From Niastella sp. (GTDB lineage: Bacteria > Bacteroidota > Bacteroidia > Chitinophagales > Chitinophagaceae): 64,000 bases of DNA. Where the stretch lies: the NCBI GenBank assembly GCA_017744515.1, contig JAGIBF010000002.1:1-64000 (forward strand). Reading direction: 5' to 3'. Below are positions 53,539-61,290 of this stretch, one piece after another. The notes under the pieces are model-generated. The model ran no database searches. It was not told the DNA's origin and saw only the letters and a list, made by a program, of their open reading frames with translations. Within the stretch, counting starts at the first letter, position 1. Every line of letters begins with the position of its first letter. A program made the translations under genes and the position numbers.

Positions 53539-56082
53539 TTATTGTTTTACCAGGTGCAGGGATTGATTAATGGTGTTGAAGTCTGTAACACGGACATAGT
53601 AGAGGCCTTTGGCCATATGGCCAACCGGCAACGACAGATTGTGCTCGCCTTTGTCCAGTTGCACGGCTTTGTGGTATTGCACACGCCCCATCAAATCGAT
53701 GATGGTAATGGACAGGCGATCTTTGAAGGTAAGATTAATGTAGAGATTGGCCTGTTCCTTATTGGTAACTGATGGCCTCAACACTATCTGTTGATTGGTT
53801 AACGGGTTATTTGCCTGTACCGGCCTGTCCCTGATGGGCAGTATCGAAGAATGGCTGGCTACACTGAATTGTGTAAGTACACTAAACGCATTGGCGCCTC
53901 TCGTATATGGACCGGAACCACTGGCAGCGGCTGTGCTGCTGGCCTGCACAATATTGGATCCATCTGAGCGTATCACCTCTGTTATCGTACGATCGAACTG
54001 AGACAGTTCTTCAGGACCGGCCCACCTCAATTCCAAAGCAATATTGCTTCCACCAGGTGTAGCTTCCGATACCTGCCAGGTACGATCGATGCTTGATTGG
54101 AAAGCAACCCCAGGAATGACCTGATCATTAACTGCAACGGTGAAATGGTCCGATGTTCCTGTGTTGGTTAGCAGCAAAGGGTTATAAGCAGCCGGTGTAG
54201 CACCCACAGGATATAACACACTTCCGTCGGCACCATCTACCTGTTCTATGCGTAAGCCTCCGAGTCCTGTATTACCTGTTCCACTATTACCATTACCGGT
54301 AACGATCCAGCTCGTAACTGCTCCGTTGAAGGTTGCGCCACTTATAGGATTGCTGCCCGTTTTCATGGTAAGGATGTTACTGTTTGTTACCAGTTTGGCT
54401 ATGCCACCCAATACCAGGTTATGACCGATGTCGATATTGCTTGTCATATACTTGTTACCACTACCATTGATCTCCAATGAGCCATGGGCAGCAGGCAATA
54501 TTGGTTGGTCACCAGCAGCTGTGTAGGCCACGGTGCCTTCTATATTAAAAGGGCCACTCATGGAGGTCGTCCCCCCACTGATGGTAAGTTTTGCATTGTT
54601 TTCAATATGTAGTGCACGGGAGTAGCCAACATTGCCACTGATGGTAGGCATACGCGGCGCCCAGTTGGGGATCAGTACATCGGTTGTACTGGTAGGTATA
54701 CCGCCACACCAGTTGGCATCTACATGCCAATCCGTATTGAAAGTTCCTCTCCAGGTACCATCGGCCAGTACCCGAAGGACCGCTTCATTTGAATAAATGG
54801 TTCCGCAAGTTCCTGCAATCGATAACCGGAAACGATGCCCATTCATAGACAAGGTAACATTATTGGCAAAGCTCAATATACTGGTAGTACTGCTGGTAGG
54901 TGAAGGTGAAGGTGCACCATATGCCGACCAGCTCACCCCATTGCTACCATTGTCGGTTTGCCATTGATAGATTACCGGCTGGCTGCCTGACATGGTAACC
55001 TTGAATGCATTATTGATACTGGTATTGGCACAAGCAAACGTATCGCGCGGGTGTGTATTGATCGCAAGGGGATTGTATACGTTTAATGTAACGAGTGATG
55101 AATTAGTAACGCATCCAAACGCATCGGTAGCTGATACCACGAATCTATGATTGTTCATAGTTGTTGTAGTACCCGTAACTGTTAAACTATTGGTTGATGT
55201 ACCGCTATAGGTAGCATTATCCGTCAAAGTCGTTGACGGGCTGGGAGACTGCCGCACCCACTGATAGGTAAGTGCAAGTGGACTGTATACCGCTGCGGTA
55301 AAGGTAGCGTTGCTGCCTGTACAGACAGCGAGAGGGGTTGCAGGCTGTGTATTGAACACTGGTTGAAATACATGTAACGTATCGATCCCACTGGTAGCCT
55401 GGCAATTGGTAACTGTATTGGTAGCGACATAACGATACAGGTTTCCATCGAAAGAAAGGCCAGGGGTAGTGATGCTCAACATACTTGTTATCGCACCCCC
55501 ATAAGGTCCTCCATCAACAATGTTGCTCCAATTACTTCCGTGATCAGTGCTCACCTGCCATTGATAATCAAGTCCTGAAAAATTCTGTGCAGATATACTA
55601 CCTCCACCGTTGGCACAGATGGATACCGACGTGTTGCCGGTTTTGACCGTCGGCGCCGCCGTTGCACTGACTGTCAGCAAGGCCGCGTTGGATGGAGTGG
55701 TACCTGAGTTATCTGTCACCTCACACCGATACTGATAGTTGTTCATAGAGGGGGTAGCCACGAGTACTGATAAGCTGGTAGTATTTACATTGGAATAGAT
55801 ACTTCCACTGACTACCGGGTTCCAGGCTCCTCCACCATTCGTACTTACGTACCATTGGTAGGTTAACGTGCCTGTGCCTGTACCTGTAGCTGCCACTGAA
55901 AAGGTGGTAGTACCGTTTGCACAAGCGGTGCGCGGCAAAGGATGCTGTGAAAAAGAGACTACAGGTGTAGCAGTAGCAATTGCAGCAGTCAATAATATGG
56001 AAACGAGAAGAACAGTGTGGGTGATTTTCTGCGGCGTGCGGTTATAGCACACCTGTTGAATGGAATGGGTAAAGTTTTTCAT
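53539..56082 (-). CDS. T9SS-secreted Ig-domain surface protein
   Basis: 847 residues. A basic N-region then a signal peptide (TVLLVSILLTAAIATA). Residues about 45-450 are a row of Ig-like domains (LTYQWYVSTNGGGAWN, YQWQVSTDHGSNWSN, LTYQWVRQSP, IYQWQTDNGSNGVSW). Residues about 455-590 hold a beta-helical-like region starting WRGTFNTDWHVDANWCGGIP, common in cell-surface proteins. The last ~75 residues (ANLYINLTFKDRLSITIIDLMG to LYYVRVTDFNTINQSLHLVKQ) are a T9SS type A sorting domain. It is the first gene of the three-gene surface-protein operon and has a good promoter at 56175-56205. Confidence 0.85.
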   Translation of the reverse strand: MKNFTHSIQQVCYNRTPQKITHTVLLVSILLTAAIATATPVVSFSQHPLPRTACANGTTTFSVAATGTGTGTLTYQWYVSTNGGGAWNPVVSGSIYSNVNTTSLSVLVATPSMNNYQYRCEVTDNSGTTPSNAALLTVSATAAPTVKTGNTSVSICANGGGSISAQNFSGLDYQWQVSTDHGSNWSNIVDGGPYGGAITSMLSITTPGLSFDGNLYRYVATNTVTNCQATSGIDTLHVFQPVFNTQPATPLAVCTGSNATFTAAVYSPLALTYQWVRQSPSPSTTLTDNATYSGTSTNSLTVTGTTTTMNNHRFVVSATDAFGCVTNSSLVTLNVYNPLAINTHPRDTFACANTSINNAFKVTMSGSQPVIYQWQTDNGSNGVSWSAYGAPSPSPTSSTTSILSFANNVTLSMNGHRFRLSIAGTCGTIYSNEAVLRVLADGTWRGTFNTDWHVDANWCGGIPTSTTDVLIPNWAPRMPTISGNVGYSRALHIENNAKLTISGGTTSMSGPFNIEGTVAYTAAGDQPILPAAHGSLEINGSGNKYMTSNIDIGHNLVLGGIAKLVTNSNILTMKTGSNPISGATFNGAVTSWIVTGNGNSGTGNTGLGGLRIEQVDGADGSVLYPVGATPAAYNPLLLTNTGTSDHFTVAVNDQVIPGVAFQSSIDRTWQVSEATPGGSNIALELRWAGPEELSQFDRTITEVIRSDGSNIVQASSTAAASGSGPYTRGANAFSVLTQFSVASHSSILPIRDRPVQANNPLTNQQIVLRPSVTNKEQANLYINLTFKDRLSITIIDLMGRVQYHKAVQLDKGEHNLSLPVGHMAKGLYYVRVTDFNTINQSLHLVKQ

Positions 56083-56428
56083 ACGATCCGGGATAATTTT
56101 ATTGGATAGTAACCGTGATACTAATTACACAGGAGATTGACTAATGAGAATAGGAGGAACAAATCGACTTAACACAAACCTAAATAAAGTTGCTTCTTAC
56201 TTCAAGCGAATTCAGATATATATAATATTCCAATCCACACAAAGCACACAATGTGTTGTCTATGTCTTTTTAGACAGTTATCATTTTCGTATATGTATAA
56301 AAGATACACCAGTAAGCTAAGATGCTTTACGGCAGCGGATTACAGTAAAACTATAAGGGTAACTATTTATGCAAAACTACAAACAGCTATTCGACCCCGA
56401 ATGAACTTGGTTAGAGTATGAATGCTTA
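56083..56428. other. Gene-free gap with the surface-protein operon promoter
   Basis: 346 bp. Apart from the predicted promoter (56175-56205) it is AT-rich with no frame, repeat or terminator that could be supported. Confidence 0.5.
56175..56205 (-). promoter_or_regulatory. Predicted promoter of the T9SS surface-protein operon
   Basis: On the minus strand TTG (56203-56205), a 20-bp spacer and TAGGTTTG (56175-56182) match the Bacteroidota TTG / TAnnTTTG pattern exactly. The leader is about 85 nt. Confidence 0.65.
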
Positions 56429-58300
56429 TTAGAAGATATCTATACCGACGGTGAAGCCTGACCAAACTTCCAGGTTATCGTCTTTCATAGAACGTATATT
56501 GTTTTTGTAGCCGTCGAATTTAGTTTTCTGATCTGAGTAATAAACGGAGAGCGATGGTCCGGCATATAAGGAGAAGTGCTTGCTTAGCTTATAATGTAAA
56601 TGTACTTCGGCCCGGTTGAGGGAATTGAAATAATCCCAGGAACCAAGGTAAACCTGCTGGGCAATGATCTCTGCATTGACTCTCCATTTATTGTTTATGT
56701 AATATTCACGGCCAAGACCATATCCGAATGTGTATGCTTTTTTGTCTTTGGTAGGCTCTACGCCAGCCATCAGGATACTATATAATTTTGAATTGCCCGT
56801 TTTGAAGGCAGCGTTAAAAGGGAATACTTCGTTGCCATAAAAGGCCAGTTTATGGTAACCTTTGAAAATGATATTGATCAGGCCAATACTGTAACCATCG
56901 GATGTATCGGCAATGTTGATCAATCCTATTTGTACGCCGCTCAGCTTTTTGGTATAGTTGATCACACCAGCTATCTGGGCGCCTTTCGTTTCCTGGAAGT
57001 TTACATTGAGCACACCTGCAATCTGCGCACCGTTAAGATCGCGGCGGTTTACGTTGAGTATACCGGCTATCTGCGCACCTTTGGTGTTGCTGTTGCCGAA
57101 GTTGCCTATGCCAGCGGCTTGCAATCCATTCATGCTGCCTCCCACGTGGTTGTAGATTCCACTCACCTGCGCACCAATAAACTGACGGTTCACAAAGTTG
57201 GAAATACCCGCTGCCTGAAACCCGTTCACACTATCTACAACTGTATTGTGTATACCTGCCAGTTGTACCCCATCTACCTGCCCTCCTACTATATTGACAA
57301 GGCCAGCTGCCTGTACCCAGCGAACATCTTTGTTGTCTATGTTGAACCATCCCGCCAACTCTACGCCATTGACCCCACCTGAATAACCGCCCCATACGTT
57401 CAACGACACGTTATTAATTACCTGGCTGTTGAGGCGTCCATTGGTACTTAACCCAGGCAACAATGAAAGCTGGTAAGGACGCACGGTAAAGAACTTCTGC
57501 AGATTGATGGCTTGCACCTTTTGCCACGTAGTCAATAACCATTTACCGGCACCCGTTTTTCCTACCATAGCAGAGTCTGCTTTGCGATAGGTGTATATCC
57601 AATGGGAGCTATCTGCTTTGCGTACGGCTATAACGATAGAATCCGGCGCATCGAATGTATAGGGAGTGATTGTAATCGTTTTATCTGAATTTTGCACCGG
57701 CACAATGGCGATGGAAACGCGCTGGTTGTATTTAGGTTCTATAACGATAGTCGTGTCCTCATACAATGATTTACTTACGGTGAGTGCTGCTTTGCTATAG
57801 CGGCTTTTCAGTTTTAGTCTGAAAAACCCCTGCCCATCGGAAATGGCAGAGGCTAATTGATTCTTCTCGTAAATACTGGCATTACTGACCGTTTCCCCGG
57901 TCTGATCATCCAATATGTAGCCGGTTACATAATATACCTTCTCCTCACTGGCCGTTCGTTCCGTAACCATCGAGATCTTGATAGGCGTCCTGCGCAGAAT
58001 AATGTAGTTGCCGCTTTCCTTGAACTCATATCCCTCAGGGAATAAAGCTTCCATTACCTGTTTTACCGTTTTATTGTAAATGCTCAACGTAACCAGACTA
58101 TCCCGCTTAATGATATTGCTATTGTAAGAGAAATAGAAGTTGCCTTTGTTGCTCAATATCTCCAACACCTGGTCCAGTTGCTGGCGGTTTACCTGGAAAC
58201 TCACTGTCCTGTTAAGAACATTCTGCGCCAATGCTCCTGAAGAAATCAATAAAATAACTGCCAGTAAGGTGGCCCTTACCAATCCTGCTGCGTGTTTCAT
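56429..58300 (-). CDS. STN-domain protein with carboxypeptidase-like domain and surface-repeat array
   Basis: 623 residues. Signal peptide ending at ALAQ. Residues 33-103 are an STN domain (VSFQVNRQQLDQVLEILSNK ... FPEGYEFKESGNYIILRR), the part that receives or passes signals in FecA-type transducers. Residues about 123-200 resemble a carboxypeptidase regulatory-like beta-sandwich. Residues about 308-478 hold ten to eleven ~21-residue repeats of the form (N/D)G(V/A)Q(I/A)AGI(x)N, as in LA_2272-type surface repeats. The last ~140 residues look like outer-membrane strands. No TonB plug or barrel of SusC type is present. It is 21 bp after the FecR gene, so it is likely the signal partner of that sigma/anti-sigma pair. 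Confidence 0.8.
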   Translation of the reverse strand: MKHAAGLVRATLLAVILLISSGALAQNVLNRTVSFQVNRQQLDQVLEILSNKGNFYFSYNSNIIKRDSLVTLSIYNKTVKQVMEALFPEGYEFKESGNYIILRRTPIKISMVTERTASEEKVYYVTGYILDDQTGETVSNASIYEKNQLASAISDGQGFFRLKLKSRYSKAALTVSKSLYEDTTIVIEPKYNQRVSIAIVPVQNSDKTITITPYTFDAPDSIVIAVRKADSSHWIYTYRKADSAMVGKTGAGKWLLTTWQKVQAINLQKFFTVRPYQLSLLPGLSTNGRLNSQVINNVSLNVWGGYSGGVNGVELAGWFNIDNKDVRWVQAAGLVNIVGGQVDGVQLAGIHNTVVDSVNGFQAAGISNFVNRQFIGAQVSGIYNHVGGSMNGLQAAGIGNFGNSNTKGAQIAGILNVNRRDLNGAQIAGVLNVNFQETKGAQIAGVINYTKKLSGVQIGLINIADTSDGYSIGLINIIFKGYHKLAFYGNEVFPFNAAFKTGNSKLYSILMAGVEPTKDKKAYTFGYGLGREYYINNKWRVNAEIIAQQVYLGSWDYFNSLNRAEVHLHYKLSKHFSLYAGPSLSVYYSDQKTKFDGYKNNIRSMKDDNLEVWSGFTVGIDIF

Positions 58301-58321
58301 AGCTAATGTCTGTGAGTATAT

Positions 58322-59305
58322 CTATTTCAATATGATTCGGGAATTATCAGGGGTAACGGTAAGCTCAAGTGTTTGAGCAACGAGTTCCAGTACTTTATCA
58401 AGCGATTCGTTATTATAGGTAGCGGTGAGGGGTAGATTCCGCTTTTCTTTCGATTCGATCACTATGTTAGCGTCGTATGCTTCATTGAGCACTTCCACCA
58501 GCTTCCATAAAGGTGTATTGTCGCATACAAATACTTTATCGCGGTAGTAGCTGTAAAGCTGATCGGTCACTCCTTCTTTCATCAATGAGTCAGCTTCACC
58601 ACCTGTCACTACTTTTTGCTTAGGCGTCAATGCGATTGTTTGCCGGCCATTGCTCACTTGTACTGATCCCGTCTCTACGATCACTTCTGTCTTTCCATCA
58701 ACCGTTTTAATATTGAAAGAAGTTCCTGTAACAGTTACGGTAAGACCATTCACGTGCACTACAAATGGTTTGCTTTTATTGTGTGCTACTTTGAAAAATG
58801 CTTCACCATTCAACTCCACATTTCTTTCTTTCTTATTATAGGCGCCTTCATAGCTAAGTGATGAATGCTTATTAAGGGTGATCACCGATCCATCTGGCAA
58901 TGTATCCACCTCACTTGTATTGGCAGCAGCCAGCACTACCGGCATATTGCTATTGCCTGAGAAGTAGTAGATCATGGCCAGGATACCTGCTGTAGCTACC
59001 AGCATGGCAGCCACCCGCCAGGCGCTTATGCGTTGGTTCATGGAACGCACCTTGCCTGTTTCGCTGCTATTGCCCGTCTGTACCCTGTTCTGGAAACGTT
59101 GCCAGGCATCTTCTTCACTGACGGTGCTTTGCGCGGCCAGTTCCCGGCTGCTGTCCCAGATCAGTTTAAAGTGATCAAAGTACCGCTGGTTGCCGGGCGT
59201 TTCCGCTATCCAGGCTTCCACCTGCCTGTCCTCCCCGGGCGTCGTTTCCCGGAGCAGGTACTTCACCAGCAGGTCATCGCTCATATGGTATATTTGTTCT
59301 CTCAA
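58322..59305 (-). CDS. FecR-family anti-sigma factor
   Basis: 327 residues. A cytoplasmic N-terminal helical region (about 1-85, binding the sigma factor), one transmembrane helix (AAMLVATAGILAMIYYF, about 94-112), a periplasmic FecR domain (TLPDGSVITLNKHSSLSYEG ... ELNGEAFFKVAHNKSKPFVV ... VTVTGTSFNI), and a C-terminal DUF4974-like domain (NTPLWKLVEVLNEAYDANIVIESK). It holds the ECF sigma factor inactive until signalled. It lies 11 bp after the sigma gene. Confidence 0.95.
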   Translation of the reverse strand: MREQIYHMSDDLLVKYLLRETTPGEDRQVEAWIAETPGNQRYFDHFKLIWDSSRELAAQSTVSEEDAWQRFQNRVQTGNSSETGKVRSMNQRISAWRVAAMLVATAGILAMIYYFSGNSNMPVVLAAANTSEVDTLPDGSVITLNKHSSLSYEGAYNKKERNVELNGEAFFKVAHNKSKPFVVHVNGLTVTVTGTSFNIKTVDGKTEVIVETGSVQVSNGRQTIALTPKQKVVTGGEADSLMKEGVTDQLYSYYRDKVFVCDNTPLWKLVEVLNEAYDANIVIESKEKRNLPLTATYNNESLDKVLELVAQTLELTVTPDNSRIILK

Positions 59306-59316
59306 GCTTTTCTGGT

Positions 59317-59958
59317 TTACAGGTTTAATAGGGATAGGATCACAAAGGGTAAAAAGTCTATCAGTTTCAGGCGCATCAGCTTCAACGCTTTCCCCATCTG
59401 GTTCTCAACTGTTTTGATGGAAAGGCCCAGCCGGTCGGCTATTTCCTGGTACTTCAATTCCTCGAACCGGCTCATCTGAAAGATGGTGCGGCATTGCTCC
59501 GGCAACTCTTGCAGGGCTGTCCGCAGACGACCTTCCAGTTCGCCCAGCAATATTTTCTTTTCTGCATTATCTGTTTGTTCATTCATGCGCGCTGTAGCAT
59601 AGGACTGGTAGGCGGTTTTCACCTTCTGGTGCTTGATGTAGTTCAGGCTTTCATGGTATACAGCGCGATAGAGGTAGGCAGTGAGGGAAGTTTGGATGGA
59701 GAGATGGGATTTACGTTCCCATATTTTATAAAATACGTTTTGTACCATTTCTTCGGCCATCACATCATCTTTTACAATGGTACAGGCATAGGCGTGCAGG
59801 CTCTTAAAGTGAGATTTAAAAACATCCTCAAAAACAGTGGCACCGCTTTCAGTGCGTGACTGAATGCTGCCCGTATCATTAACTCCCATTCGAACGGTTT
59901 GATATCTGCCTCCAAATATAGCTGCTGCTTCTGTCAATTGCGCTTTATTATATGACAA
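59317..59958 (-). CDS. ECF-type RNA polymerase sigma factor
   Basis: 213 residues; an internal start at MGVNDTG (59889) is also possible. Region 2 (FKSHFKSLHAYACTIVKDDVMAEEMVQNVFYKIWER) and region 4 (LPEQCRTIFQMSRFEELKYQEIADRLGLSIKTVENQMGKALK) are both plain, as in the Bacteroidota FecI/ECF10-like group. It is the first gene of the sigma, FecR, STN-protein operon. Targets may include the downstream T9SS genes on the same strand, but that is inference. Confidence 0.95.
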   Translation of the reverse strand: MSYNKAQLTEAAAIFGGRYQTVRMGVNDTGSIQSRTESGATVFEDVFKSHFKSLHAYACTIVKDDVMAEEMVQNVFYKIWERKSHLSIQTSLTAYLYRAVYHESLNYIKHQKVKTAYQSYATARMNEQTDNAEKKILLGELEGRLRTALQELPEQCRTIFQMSRFEELKYQEIADRLGLSIKTVENQMGKALKLMRLKLIDFLPFVILSLLNL

Positions 59959-60010
59959 CCGGCAGGTGGTTTACCCCTACGGTGGCCTATAAATATTCAA
60001 AGTGCCGACA

Positions 60011-60568
60011 TTAATGGCTGATCTGCTGCATCTGGGTGTTCACGTATTCCATGTACCGTTCGCGGGCTATGATGGACGCAACGAGATGGTCATGGGAGGT
60101 AGTAGCTTCAGGAGCAATGTCATACGCTTTCGCAGTAAGTGTTATGGTAGGGTCGTTGTTGGCGCGCACGAAATAGATGGTATCCATTTCGGTCATGCCA
60201 GTCTTGTAGTATTTATAAAATGACTCATGTTCCGAGAAGAATCGGGTGGCCAGCTGTAGTTCGTTTTGCCAGAACTTGTAAATGTCATGTTGATCGTTGT
60301 CGTCAGGAATGAACAGTGCTGCTTTGTAGACGAGGGCGTAGTATTCTATGAGGCCGGTAAATTGGGGTTTGACTGTTTTAAAGAACCATGCCTCTTCTGA
60401 TTCGCTGGTAAACCTGTAGTTGTGGAGGATGGTTTGCAGTTTTTTCCAGTTCATCTCGCAGGTCCTGAAGGCGCATTCGATCTGTTCTTTTTCAAGGGGA
60501 TGTTGCTGTTTGCAATACTCCATTTCAAGCAACATCTGCTCATACAGGCGTTTGCATTGCTCTCTCAT
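60011..60568 (-). CDS. RteC-domain protein
   Basis: 185 residues, helical, no signal peptide. The segments EEAWFFKTVKPQFTGLIEYYALVYKA and 'FWQNELQLATRFFSEHESFYKYYKTGMTEMDTIYFVR' match the RteC family, named after the regulator of tetracycline-induced excision in Bacteroides conjugative transposons. Most RteC-domain genes in free-living Bacteroidota are chromosomal and of unknown role. None of the usual transposon genes (integrase, tetQ, rteA/rteB) are near. It lies downstream of the SAM-I riboswitch unit, but two hairpin terminators come between. Confidence 0.75.
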   Translation of the reverse strand: MREQCKRLYEQMLLEMEYCKQQHPLEKEQIECAFRTCEMNWKKLQTILHNYRFTSESEEAWFFKTVKPQFTGLIEYYALVYKAALFIPDDNDQHDIYKFWQNELQLATRFFSEHESFYKYYKTGMTEMDTIYFVRANNDPTITLTAKAYDIAPEATTSHDHLVASIIARERYMEYVNTQMQQISH

Positions 60569-60602
60569 AGAATGTCCGGGTTTAAGGGTATAACGAGGGG
60601 TT

Positions 60603-60637
60603 TAAAAAAAAGCAGGGAAAGTAAAAACAATCCCTGG
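60603..60637 (-). terminator. Weak hairpin with T-run upstream of the rteC-like gene
   Basis: CAGGGA and TCCCTG form a 6-bp stem with a nine-T run on the minus strand. It would stop transcripts coming from the riboswitch side before the rteC-like gene. Confidence 0.45.
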
Positions 60638-60899
60638 TTAACCAAAAGGTCACATGAGAAAATCTACTATTTGAAACAAAGTTTACTGTCTGTTTTTTAC
60701 GTTTTTCTTCCCCCGGCTTGCCCGTGTCCCATCCCGGTGCGACCGGGATAAGGACAAAGCGGACATTGACATATAAGAAGAAACAAAACCCTCCTGGAAA
60801 TTCCTGCGATTGCTGTTACTTTATGAAGGAGCACTTCAGTAGGATACAAGCGAATCGCGGAAGTCTTTTACTGGTTACTAAATGAACAGGTGTAGGCAC

Positions 60900-60933
60900 A
60901 AAAAAAGCTCACCTGCCGATAAGCCAGGTGAGC
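60900..60933 (-). terminator. Strong intrinsic terminator downstream of the SAM-I riboswitch
   Basis: GCTCACCTG (plus 60907-60915) and CAGGTGAGC (60925-60933) form a perfect 9-bp stem with a 9-nt loop; on the minus strand seven T follow. The loop contains CTTATC, the same word as the 5' strand of riboswitch helix P1. Confidence 0.85.
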
Positions 60934-60987
60934 CATGAAAATATTTTACAATTGCAGATAGCAATGTTTTTCAAAGCTGTACACAGA

Positions 60988-61129
60988 CTTATCTACCTCC
61001 GCTTTTCCGAGCGGAGCAGGAATTGGCACCTTCATCTCCGCATCATGCACAATTTCTGTACAGCATGAAACAAAAGAAGGGTTGCCAAGGCGTCATCGGG
61101 CCCGTTTTCCCTCAGCCTTTCTTGATAAG
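60988..61129 (-). ncRNA. SAM-I (S-box) riboswitch
   Basis: Read on the minus strand, every conserved block of the SAM-I aptamer is present in order. P1 is CTTATC (61124-61129) closed by GATAAG (60988-60993). The AAGAAAGGCTGAGGGA P2/kink-turn region follows, then GGGCCCGATGACGCC (61089-61103) and GGCAACC (61080-61086). A variable P3 arm leads to GGTGCCAATTCCTGC (61016-61030) and the P4 hairpin TCCGCTCGGAAAAGCGGA (60998-61015). SAM binding normally turns off methionine or SAM genes. Here a dedicated promoter lies upstream and a terminator 54 bp past P1, but no methionine gene follows; the next gene is the rteC-like one. Confidence 0.93.
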
Positions 61130-61149
61130 CAACACATAAAAGAACGAGG

Positions 61150-61180
61150 CAAATATATACAATCCATCCGTGTATTCAGA
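61150..61180 (-). promoter_or_regulatory. Predicted promoter of the SAM-I riboswitch transcript
   Basis: On the minus strand TCTG (61177-61180), a 19-bp spacer and TATATTTG (61150-61157) match the -33 / TAnnTTTG pattern. The start would be about 15-20 nt before riboswitch P1. Confidence 0.6.
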
Positions 61181-61290
61181 AAGTAGTAGTTAATTATTTT
61201 GCTAACGGGTGTGGAAAAGCCAAATTATGCGAAAATATACGCCACAAAATTGTCATAATTACCATATGTCAAATGCGTAGCTCTTACATG

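Noticed and set aside
60011..60568. Edge of a conjugative transposon (because of the RteC domain)
   Set aside because: No integrase, mobilization, tra or resistance genes and no attachment-site-like direct repeats were seen around it.
60683..60772. 29-residue minus-strand frame (begins MSMSALSLS) between the riboswitch terminator and the rteC-like gene
   Set aside because: It is very short and covers a CCGGT hairpin; an AGGAGG lies 17 nt before the start, too far for normal use. It is not enough to call it the riboswitch-controlled gene, though a leader peptide cannot be excluded.
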